Below, in pieces: positions 1 through 6,417 of a DNA stretch of 47,583 nt. Under the pieces are notes generated by a model. It had not been told where the DNA came from and did not search any database. It was given only the letters and a program-made list of their open reading frames with translations. The first letter of the stretch is position 1. Each line of letters starts with the position of its first letter. The translations under genes and the position numbers were made by a program. The DNA comes from Oscillospiraceae bacterium (GTDB lineage Bacteria; Bacillota; Clostridia; Oscillospirales; CAG-272): assembly GCA_015064855.1 (NCBI GenBank), contig SVRK01000013.1, positions 1 to 47,583 on the forward strand, given 5' to 3'.

Positions 1-36
1 GGAAAATAAGCTATATGTGGCAGTAACAACACCGCA

Positions 37-65
37 TTGACAAAAGCGTATTTATTTGCTATAAT
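37..65 (+). promoter_or_regulatory. Consensus sigma-A promoter for the tandem small RNA
   Basis: A perfect -35 TTGACA (37-42) and a perfect -10 TATAAT (60-65) are separated by 17 bp. Transcription should start near 72, which is the first base pair of the folded RNA that follows, so the promoter appears dedicated to that RNA rather than to a protein gene. Confidence 0.85.
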
Positions 66-70
66 ATAAA

Positions 71-205
71 TGACCGAGCGAGAGTGGCCGGAGTCTGCAT
101 TTGCAAGGCTGGCGCTATGACGACCTCGGTCAACAAAGATGACAGAGCGAGAAGCTTCCGGGTCTGCATGTGCGGCTGGGGCTTTAACGACCTCTGTCAT
201 TTTTA
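71..205 (+). ncRNA. Small RNA of two tandem copies of one ~60-nt fold
   Basis: Unit 1 (71-132) is closed by TGACCGAG/CTCGGTCA. Unit 2 (139-200) is closed by ATGACAGAG/CTCTGTCAT. They are separated by six bases. Both closing stems differ in sequence but pair perfectly, a covariation that supports a real RNA. Inside, both share CGAGA on the 5' side and ACGACC on the 3' side of an internal loop, then a second helix and an apical TCTGCAT..TGC..GGCTGG element. The stem of unit 2 runs into a T tract (200-204), so it can act as terminator, giving an RNA of about 130 nt. No reading frame is present. I do not recognise the class with certainty. Tandem orphan RNAs of Clostridia (for example the drum motif) are a possibility I cannot verify. 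Confidence 0.7.
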
Positions 206-323
206 TTAAAAAGAGAATTTCGACCTTTAATTGAAATTGAGACCGATTTCAAAAAACTCATCCGCTTTTTGGCTGAACTCATCCGTTTTTCGTACTGTAT
301 CCTTTTAAGTTATCTTTCACAAG

Positions 324-377
324 AAAAACGCAACCGAACTATTTCGTTACGAAAGAGTGGTTTGGCTGCGTTTTTTC
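324..377 (+). terminator. Long hairpin terminator
   Basis: AAACGCAACCGAAC pairs with GTTTGGCTGCGTTT (with G-U or mismatched positions) around a ~25-nt loop and is followed by a T run (371-376). The loop and upper stem hold a 28-nt sequence that recurs at 4573-4600. It probably ends any read-through from the left. The 120 bases before it hold no gene I can support. Confidence 0.55.
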
Positions 378-407
378 TTTATATTGAGCACACCATAAAA
401 ACACAAA

Positions 408-436
408 AGAGCAAGGAAAAATTCCTTGCTCTTTTT
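408..436 (-). terminator. Hairpin terminator downstream of the Asn-rich small gene
   Basis: AGAGCAAGGA pairs perfectly with TCCTTGCTCT around a short A/T loop. It is flanked by T-rich sequence in both directions, so it can stop transcription on either strand. It lies just after the stop codon of the small minus-strand gene at 450-617. Confidence 0.7.
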
Positions 437-449
437 TGTTTACTGCGTA

Positions 450-617
450 TCACTTTTTGCCCTGCCCTCTGCTACTGTGATAAGCAGGATTGTTGGGATT
501 TAATTGATTAGAGCGATTATTTTGATTCGCTCTATATGCTGAGCTGTTTGGATTGTTTTGATTAGCGTAGTTGTTGCGCTGTGCTGGTGTATGTGTTTTG
601 CTTGATACCTTTGACAT
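450..617 (-). CDS. Small Asn/Gln-rich protein with an internal repeat (55 aa)
   Basis: This short gene begins at an ATG preceded by AGGAG with good spacing and ends at TGA just before a terminator. The product (MSKVSSKTHTPAQRN...GQGKK) is hydrophilic and basic at both ends. Its centre is a duplication: NNYANQNNPNSSAYRA and NNRSNQLNPNNPAYHS align over about 16 residues with NQ-NPN-AY constant. There is no signal peptide or membrane segment. I recall similar 45-60 aa Asn-rich proteins with one to three NPNN-AY repeats as common unnamed genes in Clostridia, but no function is known to me. Low complexity suggests little fixed structure alone. A 25-bp AT-rich palindrome lies just upstream. Confidence 0.75.
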   Translation of the reverse strand: MSKVSSKTHTPAQRNNYANQNNPNSSAYRANQNNRSNQLNPNNPAYHSSRGQGKK

Positions 618-633
618 TTTATTATCTCCTTTC

Positions 634-658
634 TATGAGTTAAATTAATTATCTCATA
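634..658. promoter_or_regulatory. AT-rich palindrome upstream of the Asn-rich gene
   Basis: TATGAG (634-639) and CTCATA (653-658) are inverted around an AT-rich, partly palindromic core. The site lies 17 bp upstream of the Asn-rich gene start, directly next to its ribosome binding site. It could be an operator or simply a hairpin in the 5' leader. Confidence 0.35.
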
Positions 659-687
659 AAAATGAAGATTTGACGATGAACCGTTGG

Positions 688-716
688 TTCAAATTGACTT
701 GAATTATGATTATAAT
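688..716 (+). promoter_or_regulatory. Probable promoter with inverted repeat for the HTH gene
   Basis: A perfect TATAAT stands at 711-716, but the hexamer 17 bp upstream (TTCAAA) is poor. TTCAA (688-692) and TTGAA (699-703) form an inverted repeat with a 6-bp spacer between the two hexamers. A weak -35 overlapped by a dyad suggests a regulated promoter, possibly autoregulated by the small HTH protein that follows. Confidence 0.4.
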
Positions 717-802
717 ATTGATTTTTAGTAGACTCTGTGATATACTATGCTTGTAATTCGTTACATCCCGAAATGAAGATTTTCGTTTATGGGAGGTTAA
801 AT

Positions 803-1024
803 ATGAATTACAAACAAAAATTGGACAAGCAAAAAGTCGGGCTTAACATTTACAGATTTTTAGACGAGTCACCTTACACATATGAATATGTGGCAGAATT
901 TTTAATGCTTAATTCTCCTCGTGTTATTTACGAGTGGACTAAAGGAGCAAAATTACCGACAATCGAAAATCTCATGAATTTAGCCAATCTTTTTAAAGTT
1001 CGCATTGAGGACATCCTTTTATAG
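803..1024 (+). CDS. Small Xre/Cro-type HTH protein (73 aa)
   Basis: The start at 803 is chosen because GGGAGG lies 6-7 bases upstream; a start at 737 would add 22 residues without a ribosome binding site. The product is a single helix-turn-helix domain: YTYEYVAEFLMLNSPRVIYE fits the turn and recognition helix, followed by W-x-K-G-x-x-x-P-x-x-x-N-L, the usual Cro/C1 signature of the third helix region, and a C-terminal VRIEDILL typical of Xre domains that set the end of the fold. There is no effector domain. It is probably a DNA-binding repressor acting locally, perhaps on its own promoter. A terminator overlaps its last codons. Confidence 0.75.
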   Translation: MNYKQKLDKQKVGLNIYRFLDESPYTYEYVAEFLMLNSPRVIYEWTKGAKLPTIENLMNLANLFKVRIEDILL

Positions 1025-1036
1025 GGTGTCCTTTTT
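1009..1036 (+). terminator. Terminator of the HTH gene
   Basis: AGGACA-CC pairs with GG-TGTCCT, followed by five T residues (1032-1036). The 5' arm uses the last codons of the HTH gene. Confidence 0.8.
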
Positions 1037-1080
1037 GTACTGTTAGTTCATTGTGCCAAATGGTTTTTAATGCTAAAATG

Positions 1081-1109
1081 TTGACGAAGACAGATTTATG
1101 TGCTATAAT
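1081..1109 (+). promoter_or_regulatory. Strong promoter for the attenuator leader and 306-aa gene
   Basis: TTGACG (1081-1086) and TATAAT (1104-1109) are 17 bp apart. The start point would be near 1114-1116, leaving a leader of about 185 nt before the next ATG. Confidence 0.8.
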
Positions 1110-1112
1110 AGG

Positions 1113-1285
1113 GGCACATAAGAATTATTCGCATGTCTTATGACAAAGTGTATTCCACTTAAGCGTGTTTAGCGAATTGTGCCTATAAACATTAATGTTG
1201 TTAGAATGGTATAGTGTCTTATGTAAAAAGCTTAATAATCAATTAAGCGGGGACACTTTCTTATGGAAGTGTCCTTTTAATTTTT
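1113..1285 (+). ncRNA. Structured leader ending in a terminator (candidate attenuator)
   Basis: Near its 5' end GGCACA (1113-1118) pairs with TGTGCC (1178-1183) and ATTCGC (1127-1132) with GCGAAT (1172-1177), leaving an 8-nt bulge. AAGTG/CACTT (1146-1160) caps the helix. GCTTAAT/ATTAAGC (1230-1248) forms a further hairpin. The 3' end is an intrinsic terminator: a 10-bp stem from GGACACTT (1251) to AAGTGTCC (1274) with a TTAT loop, followed by T-rich sequence, only about 14 nt before the gene at 1299. AGTGTC (1213-1218) can pair instead with GACACT (1252-1257), which would destroy the terminator. CTTATG occurs three times and its complement CATAAG once near the 5' end. Whether it is a riboswitch, a protein-binding attenuator or a separate small RNA is not settled. 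Confidence 0.55.
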
Positions 1286-1298
1286 GTGAGGAAAATAT

Positions 1299-2219
1299 AT
1301 GAAAAAAGAAAGAAACGCTAGATATAAGAATCAAAAAAGCTTCAACTCTTATCCTGATACCGACACTCGTTATTATGGTCTTTGGGCTTTTGGGAGAGGT
1401 GCTGAATTACAAACAAAATTAGATCCGAAAAGATTTCAAAAAAGTACATTTAATGAATTTTCACAAGAACAACTCAAAGTGATTAATCATAGAAAAGGTC
1501 ATTATTTTTATCCAGCCAAGCCACAATATTATTCATATCATTGCAACGAATTTTGTGGCACTATCAAAGCTATTAAAGATAATTGGGAAAAACATTTCAA
1601 ACCTCTCATTGAAGTTGCGGTAGAAAAAGTCAACAAACCTCGCACATTAACTCCAGGCGATTGCGACTTAATGATGTGTGGAATATTAGAACCTGACGAA
1701 GCCAACACATGGGCAAACTATAACAATATGATAAACGATATGCGTTACAAGGAAGAATGTATTGATGTTGTCGTTAGTTTATATTCACAATTTTTGCACC
1801 TATTGGCTTCCCAAGTTGAAGCTGTAACTGTAAAAATACTCACTAAAGAGAATGCCGTTATTCCTATATTGTGGTGGAATATAAGCAACAAGCTTTGTCA
1901 CGACATTTATTTTGGAAAGGTCTCAATAATTACAGTATTTAATCCTGCTAAATTACTAATGTGTTATGTTAATGACGGATTCACAGTCAGCATGGGGTGT
2001 GAGTTTAAAAATATCAAAATAACAAAGGAATTTCAAAATAATGAAATTAGCATTGGTAATTTTGAATCCATTTGTTATTTGATAACAAATGGACTTATGA
2101 AAACGAATGTAGTTTATGAATCCGCAAGACTGATAACAAAAGCAATAGAAGCAGGAGAGTTTGAGCCAAACACCAGTATTAGCATGCAAATACATCTTAA
2201 TAATTTTGGAAAACATTAG
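1299..2219 (+). CDS. Unrecognised protein (306 aa)
   Basis: The ATG at 1299 follows GTGAGG at suitable spacing and comes after the attenuator-like leader. The product is soluble, without signal peptide or clear membrane helices. The N-terminal 20 residues are strongly basic (KKERNARYKNQK). Aromatic residues are frequent (RYYGLWAFGRG, HYFYPAKPQYYSYH), and there are small clusters of Cys/His around HCNEFCG and GDCDLMMCG. The middle (IDVVVSLYSQFLHLLASQVEAVTVKIL) looks helical. I looked for reverse-transcriptase, nuclease, methyltransferase and AbiF-type HEPN signatures and found none that convince. Base composition is more AT-rich than the metabolic genes to the right, consistent with accessory DNA. 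Function unknown. Confidence 0.7.
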   Translation: MKKERNARYKNQKSFNSYPDTDTRYYGLWAFGRGAELQTKLDPKRFQKSTFNEFSQEQLKVINHRKGHYFYPAKPQYYSYHCNEFCGTIKAIKDNWEKHFKPLIEVAVEKVNKPRTLTPGDCDLMMCGILEPDEANTWANYNNMINDMRYKEECIDVVVSLYSQFLHLLASQVEAVTVKILTKENAVIPILWWNISNKLCHDIYFGKVSIITVFNPAKLLMCYVNDGFTVSMGCEFKNIKITKEFQNNEISIGNFESICYLITNGLMKTNVVYESARLITKAIEAGEFEPNTSISMQIHLNNFGKH

Positions 2220-2283
2220 TTTAAAGAAATATGTAAAACAACATACAAAATATTTTTTCGATTTACATTAACCATGACTCACC

Positions 2284-2324
2284 AAAAACAAAAAGACAGG
2301 TTTCATACCTGTCTTTTTGTTTTT
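2284..2324. terminator. Perfect bidirectional terminator hairpin
   Basis: An 18-bp perfect stem (2284-2301 with 2307-2324) around a TTCAT loop is rich in A on the left arm and T on the right arm. It can terminate the 306-aa gene on the plus strand and any minus-strand RNA from the structured region at 2326-2506. Confidence 0.85.
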
Positions 2325-2325
2325 G

Positions 2326-2506
2326 ATTATCCTTACGGATAATGCGCGACCACTCGAAATTCGCTTACGAATTTTGATTGGGGACGCATTGTATGCCTTG
2401 TCCTTCCGTGTCGGAAGCTTGTAAGGCAAGGCATCTTCCCGTACAAATTTTTGATAGTCGACCTTAGCAAAAATTTGCATCACTTGTTGGGGTCCTTTCG
2501 ACTATC
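2326..2506 (-). ncRNA. Highly structured non-coding RNA candidate with H-type pseudoknot
   Basis: Four nested or adjacent hairpins fill this stretch. ATTATCC/GGATAAT (2326-2343). AATGCG/CGCATT (2341-2390) enclosing CGAAATTCG/CGAATTTTG. ATGCCTTG/CAAGGCAT (2393-2434) enclosing CTTCCG/CGGAAG. CAAATTTTTG/CAAAAATTTG (2444-2477). The loop of the last one contains GATAGTCGA (2453-2461), which is perfectly complementary to TCGACTATC at 2498-2506, making a crossing H-type pseudoknot of 10 and about 8-9 bp. Terminators lie on both sides (2284-2324 and 2527-2560). The minus strand is preferred because the left terminator then gives a natural 3' end. About 220 nt. It could be a raiA-motif RNA, an abundant orphan RNA of Bacillota of this size; this is a recollection, not a verified match. 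No consensus promoter is visible. Confidence 0.55.
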
Positions 2507-2526
2507 TTTAAATATTTTTTCAAACT

Positions 2527-2560
2527 AAAAAATCGGAGACTTTTTTGAGTCTCCGATTTT
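2527..2560 (-). terminator. Terminator of the CoA-disulfide reductase unit
   Basis: AAAATCGGAGACT (2528-2540) pairs with AGTCTCCGATTTT (2548-2560) around a T-rich loop. Read on the minus strand it follows the small zinc-finger-like gene and is trailed by a T run. Confidence 0.85.
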
Positions 2561-2574
2561 CCTTTACACATCGG

Positions 2575-2763
2575 CTATTTCAGCACTTTTGCAATTCTAA
2601 AATTGATAGTATCAAATGATAAAATTACTCCTTGACCACATGCAAGCATACTTACGCATCTTGTTTTACTATATTGCTTTTTGTGGCAAAGCACACATTC
2701 CATTTCCTCGTCAGCACTAAGGTATTCAAGCGGAGATGTGCAAATTAAGCATTCTTCATTCAT
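2575..2763 (-). CDS. Short Cys-rich protein resembling the start of DUF5714 proteins
   Basis: 62 residues, with a GCGAGG-type site upstream and only 19 bases after the stop of the reductase gene, so probably co-transcribed. The N-terminus carries C5-x2-C8 (ECLICTSPLEYL), C23-x2-C26 (MECVLCHKK) and C36/C42, the zinc-ribbon pattern that opens DUF5714 proteins, where CLIC-x-x-PLEYL and a second CxxCxK pair are usual. Full members are, from memory, 150-200 residues; here the similarity stops after the third cysteine region and the tail (ILSFDTINFRIAKVLK) looks unrelated. It is either a degraded gene remnant or a stand-alone mini zinc protein. I see no simple single-base frameshift that restores a longer frame. 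Confidence 0.55.
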   Translation of the reverse strand: MNEECLICTSPLEYLSADEEMECVLCHKKQYSKTRCVSMLACGQGVILSFDTINFRIAKVLK

Positions 2764-2782
2764 TTTTGCACCTCGCTAATTC

Positions 2783-4480
2783 TTATTTATCTGTTTTTTC
2801 CATTCCGCAGGAGTAGCAGCTATTAGATAGCAATTCCTCGTTTTTGATACTGCTATACAGTCTAAAGCCACCTGCGAAATTGTAGGCATCAAAGTCGTTT
2901 TGCATTAAGATTCGTGTTGCCAAATAGCTACGAAGTCCGCTTTGGCACATTACATATATTTTTTTAGATTTATCAAGCTCGCCTATGCGCTCCCTTAAAT
3001 TATCAAGTGGAATATTGATAAAGCCGTCTGCACGACCTCGCATATATTCAAACGGAGTGCGAGTGTCAAGCAAAATTACATCCTTTCTTTCACGCAAGGC
3101 GGAAATATCTTCATAATAAAACTGCTTTACTACACCATTTTTGATATTTTCAGCGACAAAGCCTGCCATATTAACAGGGTCCTTTGCCGAGGAGTATGGC
3201 GGTGCGTATGCCAAATCTAAATCCTTTAGCCAATCAGCCCTCAAGCCTGCGCGAATTGCTGTTGCAATAACATCTATGCGCTTATCTACGCCATCGTAGC
3301 CGACAATTTGTGCGCCTAAAATTTTAAGGCTCTTCCTTTCAAAAATCAGCTTTAGAGTCATTGCCTTTGCACCGGGGTAATATCCTGCGTGGGAATTTTG
3401 GGTTAAAATAACCTTTTCGTATTCGTAGCCACTTGATTTTGCTTGCTGTTCGTTAATTCCCGTCGTTGCCACTGTCATATCAAATAGCTTTATAACAGAT
3501 GAGCCCTGTGAGCCCTTATATTCGCTTTCAAGTCCACAAATATTGTCAGCAGCGACACGTCCCTGCTTATTTGCAGGTCCTGCCAAGGAAATTACTGCAT
3601 CCTGCTCGGTTACAAAATGCTTTACCTGCACGGCATCACCCACTGCGTAGATATCGGGAACAGAGGCTTCCATTTTGCTATTTACCTTGATTGTGCCCTT
3701 TAAGCCAAGCTCCAAGCCTGCCTTTTTAGCAAGTGTATTTTCAGGAGTAACACCAACTGCAAGCACGACCATATCGGCGCTAATTTGCTTTCCACCATCA
3801 AGCTCAAGCAAGACCTTGTTATCTGCAATGCTCATTTTACTTGCGCTACTGTCAAGTAACAGCTCTACTCCGTGGTAACGGAAGCTTGCGTGAATGAAGG
3901 ATGCCATATCGCAGTCAACGGGTGGCAAAAGATGGTTGCCACGCTGAACTATTGTTGTTTTTATTCCAAGCTCAGCAAGGTTTTCCGCCATTTCAAGACC
4001 GATAAAGCCACCACCGATAATAACTGCCGTCTTAGGCTGATTTTGCTCGACAAAAGCGCGGATTTTTAGCGTATCCTCTACTGTTCGAAGCGTGAAGGTT
4101 CTCTCATTTTCAGTATAGAAATCGGGCAAAATAGGCTTTGCGCCAGGGGATAAAATAAGCTTGTCATAGCTTTCCGAGAAGCTTGCTCCTGTTTTCAGGT
4201 CGGTCACGAAAACGGTTTTGTTTTTTGCGTCAATATCGGTTACCTCGTGGTTTACCTTGGCTTTGATTCTAAATCGCCTATAAAAGCCCTCGGGCGTTTG
4301 CAGTGTTAAGTCCTCTTTATCCTCAATAACGCCACCGATATAATATGGCAAGCCACAGTTTGCATATGAAATATAACCCGAACGCTCAAAAATGATAATC
4401 TCCGCACTCTCGTCTAATCTTCTTATTCTTGCCGCAGCAGTTGCTCCACCAGCAACTCCACCAATAATTACAACCTTCAT
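2783..4480 (-). CDS. CoA-disulfide reductase-like FAD/NAD(P)H oxidoreductase with rhodanese domain
   Basis: 565 residues, full length for CoA-disulfide reductase/rhodanese fusions. Residues 1-15 hold the FAD dinucleotide motif (VVIIGGVAGGATAA). Cys42 in YANCGLPYYIGG is the redox cysteine typical of the CoADR/NADH oxidase/peroxidase branch. A second nucleotide-binding motif (AVIIGGGFIGLEMAENL) near 150-170 binds NAD(P)H, and IYAVGDAVQV is the FAD-binding GD motif. A dimerisation domain follows, then a rhodanese domain from about 455 with active Cys512 (VMCQSGLRS). The tail has an extra CYSCG pair. Family members reduce CoA disulfide, polysulfide or persulfides; the exact substrate cannot be read here. 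It probably handles sulfur species or oxidative stress in the cytoplasm. Confidence 0.9.
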   Translation of the reverse strand: MKVVIIGGVAGGATAAARIRRLDESAEIIIFERSGYISYANCGLPYYIGGVIEDKEDLTLQTPEGFYRRFRIKAKVNHEVTDIDAKNKTVFVTDLKTGASFSESYDKLILSPGAKPILPDFYTENERTFTLRTVEDTLKIRAFVEQNQPKTAVIIGGGFIGLEMAENLAELGIKTTIVQRGNHLLPPVDCDMASFIHASFRYHGVELLLDSSASKMSIADNKVLLELDGGKQISADMVVLAVGVTPENTLAKKAGLELGLKGTIKVNSKMEASVPDIYAVGDAVQVKHFVTEQDAVISLAGPANKQGRVAADNICGLESEYKGSQGSSVIKLFDMTVATTGINEQQAKSSGYEYEKVILTQNSHAGYYPGAKAMTLKLIFERKSLKILGAQIVGYDGVDKRIDVIATAIRAGLRADWLKDLDLAYAPPYSSAKDPVNMAGFVAENIKNGVVKQFYYEDISALRERKDVILLDTRTPFEYMRGRADGFINIPLDNLRERIGELDKSKKIYVMCQSGLRSYLATRILMQNDFDAYNFAGGFRLYSSIKNEELLSNSCYSCGMEKTDK

Positions 4481-4529
4481 AGGCTCTCCTTTTTAAATAG
4501 TTTTTAAAAATAATTATGTATGTAAATCT

Positions 4530-4558
4530 ATTCTATCATAATATTCGCATTCTTTCAA
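4530..4558 (-). promoter_or_regulatory. Promoter of the CoA-disulfide reductase gene
   Basis: Read on the minus strand, TTGAAA (4553-4558) and TAGAAT (4530-4535) are 17 bp apart, about 50 bp upstream of the start codon and its AAGGAGAG site. Confidence 0.65.
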
Positions 4559-4572
4559 CATAATAAGGCAAA

Positions 4573-4600
4573 AACTATTTTGTTACGAATGAGTGATTTG
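4573..4600 (+). repeat. 28-bp dispersed repeat, second copy of 337-364
   Basis: This 28-nt stretch matches 337-364 at 25 of 28 positions, including the core GTTACGAA. One copy sits inside a terminator hairpin, the other between two divergent promoters where no hairpin of that size forms. Its nature is unknown. Confidence 0.5.
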
Positions 4601-4655
4601 AATATGTTAATATATTTTCTCTATGACTAATTACCTACTTATTTTCACCTTAATC

Positions 4656-4684
4656 TTGATATTCTAAAAAAATAGTTGTATAAT
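4656..4684 (+). promoter_or_regulatory. Promoter of the GH63-like gene
   Basis: TTGATA (4656-4661) and TATAAT (4679-4684) with 17 bp spacing; the start codon follows 36 bp later with an AGGAG site at 4709-4713. Confidence 0.75.
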
Positions 4685-4719
4685 AGAAGCAACAATTATT
4701 AATTGAACAGGAGATTTTT

Positions 4720-6351
4720 ATGTATTCTTTTGACAGACTTCATTATAGTATCAAGGGCTCGTATCACGTTTGGGACGGCAAGGGTAAAACCGCTCTTAAG
4801 CTTGCTGTTATCCACGGACACGGACAGGATATTTTTAACGGAACATTATCAATAGATTACGGCAAGGGAGCAAAATTTTCATTTACTCCTCGTGAAATTA
4901 CCGCTAAATTTGATGGTGGTGAGCAAAACATTACACTCTTCGGCACAGATGGTACTTTTATCAAGGGTAAGGGACGCGATATTTTGGTTGAAATTGCAAA
5001 CACACACGCAAAATTCGACTACCAAATCGTACAAAACGGCATAGTTGAGCTTTGCGATTTTAAGAACAACTGTAGCCTTATGTTTGTTCCTATTAAGGGC
5101 AGACTTGAAATTGAAAAAACACGTGTAGCGGGTGAGGTTGTTTCCCAAAGCGTTAGCGTACGCGCATACCCTGACGAAAATGGCGAATATGAGTTCTCTA
5201 TTGAATCAAACTTCCTTGAGAAGGGTGCAGTAGGCGCTCAAGGTATGAGATATGACTACTATGCAGACCTTAACGAAAAGGACTATCTCGCTTGGGAGAA
5301 AAAATTCAACTGCAAGAACAAATATGAAAAGGAATGCGCTTACATAATGTGGTCAAACAATATTGCTGCAAACGGCAACTTTGTTACCGATGCCATTGTA
5401 ATGAGCAAATCGGGCATGAGCAACGTTTGGAGCTGGGATAACGCATTTAATGCACTCGGTCTTGCAGATATTGACTACCGTCTTGCTATGGATCAATTTA
5501 TGATTATGTATAAGCATATCAATCGTGTTGGCAGAGTGCCTGACGCTATTTCCGAGGCATATAAGGTTTGGAACTTTGTAAAGCCACCTGTACAAGGCTG
5601 GATGTACAAGCAAATGATTAAGAGAAACCCTGAATTTGCTACTCCTCACGCACTTGAAGAGGTATATTTTGATATGAAGCGCAACACAGATTGGTGGCTC
5701 AACCTTCGCGGTGACGTTCCTTCATATTATCACGGTAATGACTCGGGACAAGATAACTCCACATGCTTTGATGCAAGTGAGCATATTGAAACCGGTGAGC
5801 TCATTGCATTTCTTTCCGTTCAATGCTCCTTCTTATCCGAGGCTGCCGAAATTCTCAACTACCCGACTGACAAAAAGGTATATGCACAGCTTGCTAAGGA
5901 GCTAGCTGAAAAGGCAATAAAGGACTACTGGGATGGTGAAAGAATGTTTGTTCGCTTGGCTGAAACCGGTGAGCCATACTACTGTAACGCATTAATGCCA
6001 CTACGTATAATTGTTCTTGAAGATATGCTTCCAAAGGAAATGCAGGAATACGTTGTAAAGCAAATCAAGGCGCACCACCTCTGCCGTGGCGGTATTGCAA
6101 GTGAAGCCGTTGACAGCCCTTGCTTCGTTGAAAACGGTTACTGGCGCGGTGCGGTTTGGGCACCTGACGTTGTTATGTTTGTTTATGCTCTGCGCAATCT
6201 TGGTTACACCGAGCTTGCAGACGAGATTGCAGAAAACTATAAATCATCAGTTTGCAAATATGGATTTAGCGAAAACTCAAGCGCAATCACAGGCAAACAG
6301 CTTCGTTGTAAGGCTTATTCTTGGGCGGCTAACGCTTATTGGGTACTTTAA
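4720..6351 (+). CDS. GH63/MGH1-like glycoside hydrolase
   Basis: 543 residues, no signal peptide, so probably cytoplasmic. An N-terminal beta-rich part (about 1-170) precedes an (alpha/alpha)6 barrel. The barrel shows SNVWSWDNAFNALGL (SWD at 238-240) and W475-R-G-A-V-W, two signatures of the mannosylglycerate hydrolase/GH63-like group (MGH1-like fold), with GRVPDAIS and a C-terminal YSWAANAYWVL closing the barrel. The Asp in SWDN and an acidic residue later in the barrel would be the catalytic pair, by family analogy. Known members cut alpha-glucosides or alpha-mannosides; the substrate here cannot be deduced. It has its own promoter and terminator and opens a run of carbohydrate-related genes, with no transporter nearby. 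Confidence 0.75.
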   Translation: MYSFDRLHYSIKGSYHVWDGKGKTALKLAVIHGHGQDIFNGTLSIDYGKGAKFSFTPREITAKFDGGEQNITLFGTDGTFIKGKGRDILVEIANTHAKFDYQIVQNGIVELCDFKNNCSLMFVPIKGRLEIEKTRVAGEVVSQSVSVRAYPDENGEYEFSIESNFLEKGAVGAQGMRYDYYADLNEKDYLAWEKKFNCKNKYEKECAYIMWSNNIAANGNFVTDAIVMSKSGMSNVWSWDNAFNALGLADIDYRLAMDQFMIMYKHINRVGRVPDAISEAYKVWNFVKPPVQGWMYKQMIKRNPEFATPHALEEVYFDMKRNTDWWLNLRGDVPSYYHGNDSGQDNSTCFDASEHIETGELIAFLSVQCSFLSEAAEILNYPTDKKVYAQLAKELAEKAIKDYWDGERMFVRLAETGEPYYCNALMPLRIIVLEDMLPKEMQEYVVKQIKAHHLCRGGIASEAVDSPCFVENGYWRGAVWAPDVVMFVYALRNLGYTELADEIAENYKSSVCKYGFSENSSAITGKQLRCKAYSWAANAYWVL

Positions 6352-6360
6352 AATAAAAAC

Positions 6361-6388
6361 AAAAAAGCACGCTAAATGCGTGCTTTTT
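6361..6388. terminator. Bidirectional terminator between convergent genes
   Basis: AAAAAAGCACGC pairs with GCGTGCTTTTTT around TAAA/T. It serves the GH63-like gene and, in reverse, the ADP-ribosylglycohydrolase gene. Confidence 0.85.
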
Positions 6389-6417
6389 TATTAAAATCCT
6401 TTAGGGAGTGTGTGATT

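Noticed and set aside
269..511. 80-aa open frame on the plus strand
   Set aside because: It crosses two terminator hairpins, has no ribosome binding site, and overlaps the well-supported Asn-rich gene on the other strand.
1299..2219. Retron reverse transcriptase or AbiF-like protein with its RNA
   Set aside because: The leader RNA plus ~300-aa protein layout suggested it, but there is no YADD motif, no RxxxxH HEPN motif in a convincing context, and no msr/msd-like inverted repeats.
2268..2483. 71-aa basic open frame on the minus strand
   Set aside because: It has a GTG start with an acceptable upstream AAAGGA, but the frame runs through the pseudoknot, all hairpins and the perfect terminator stem, so the structured-RNA explanation is preferred. 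A coding role is not fully excluded.
2284..2506. CRISPR array or attC-like cassette
   Set aside because: The hairpins differ in sequence and spacing; there are no direct repeats with spacers anywhere in the window.
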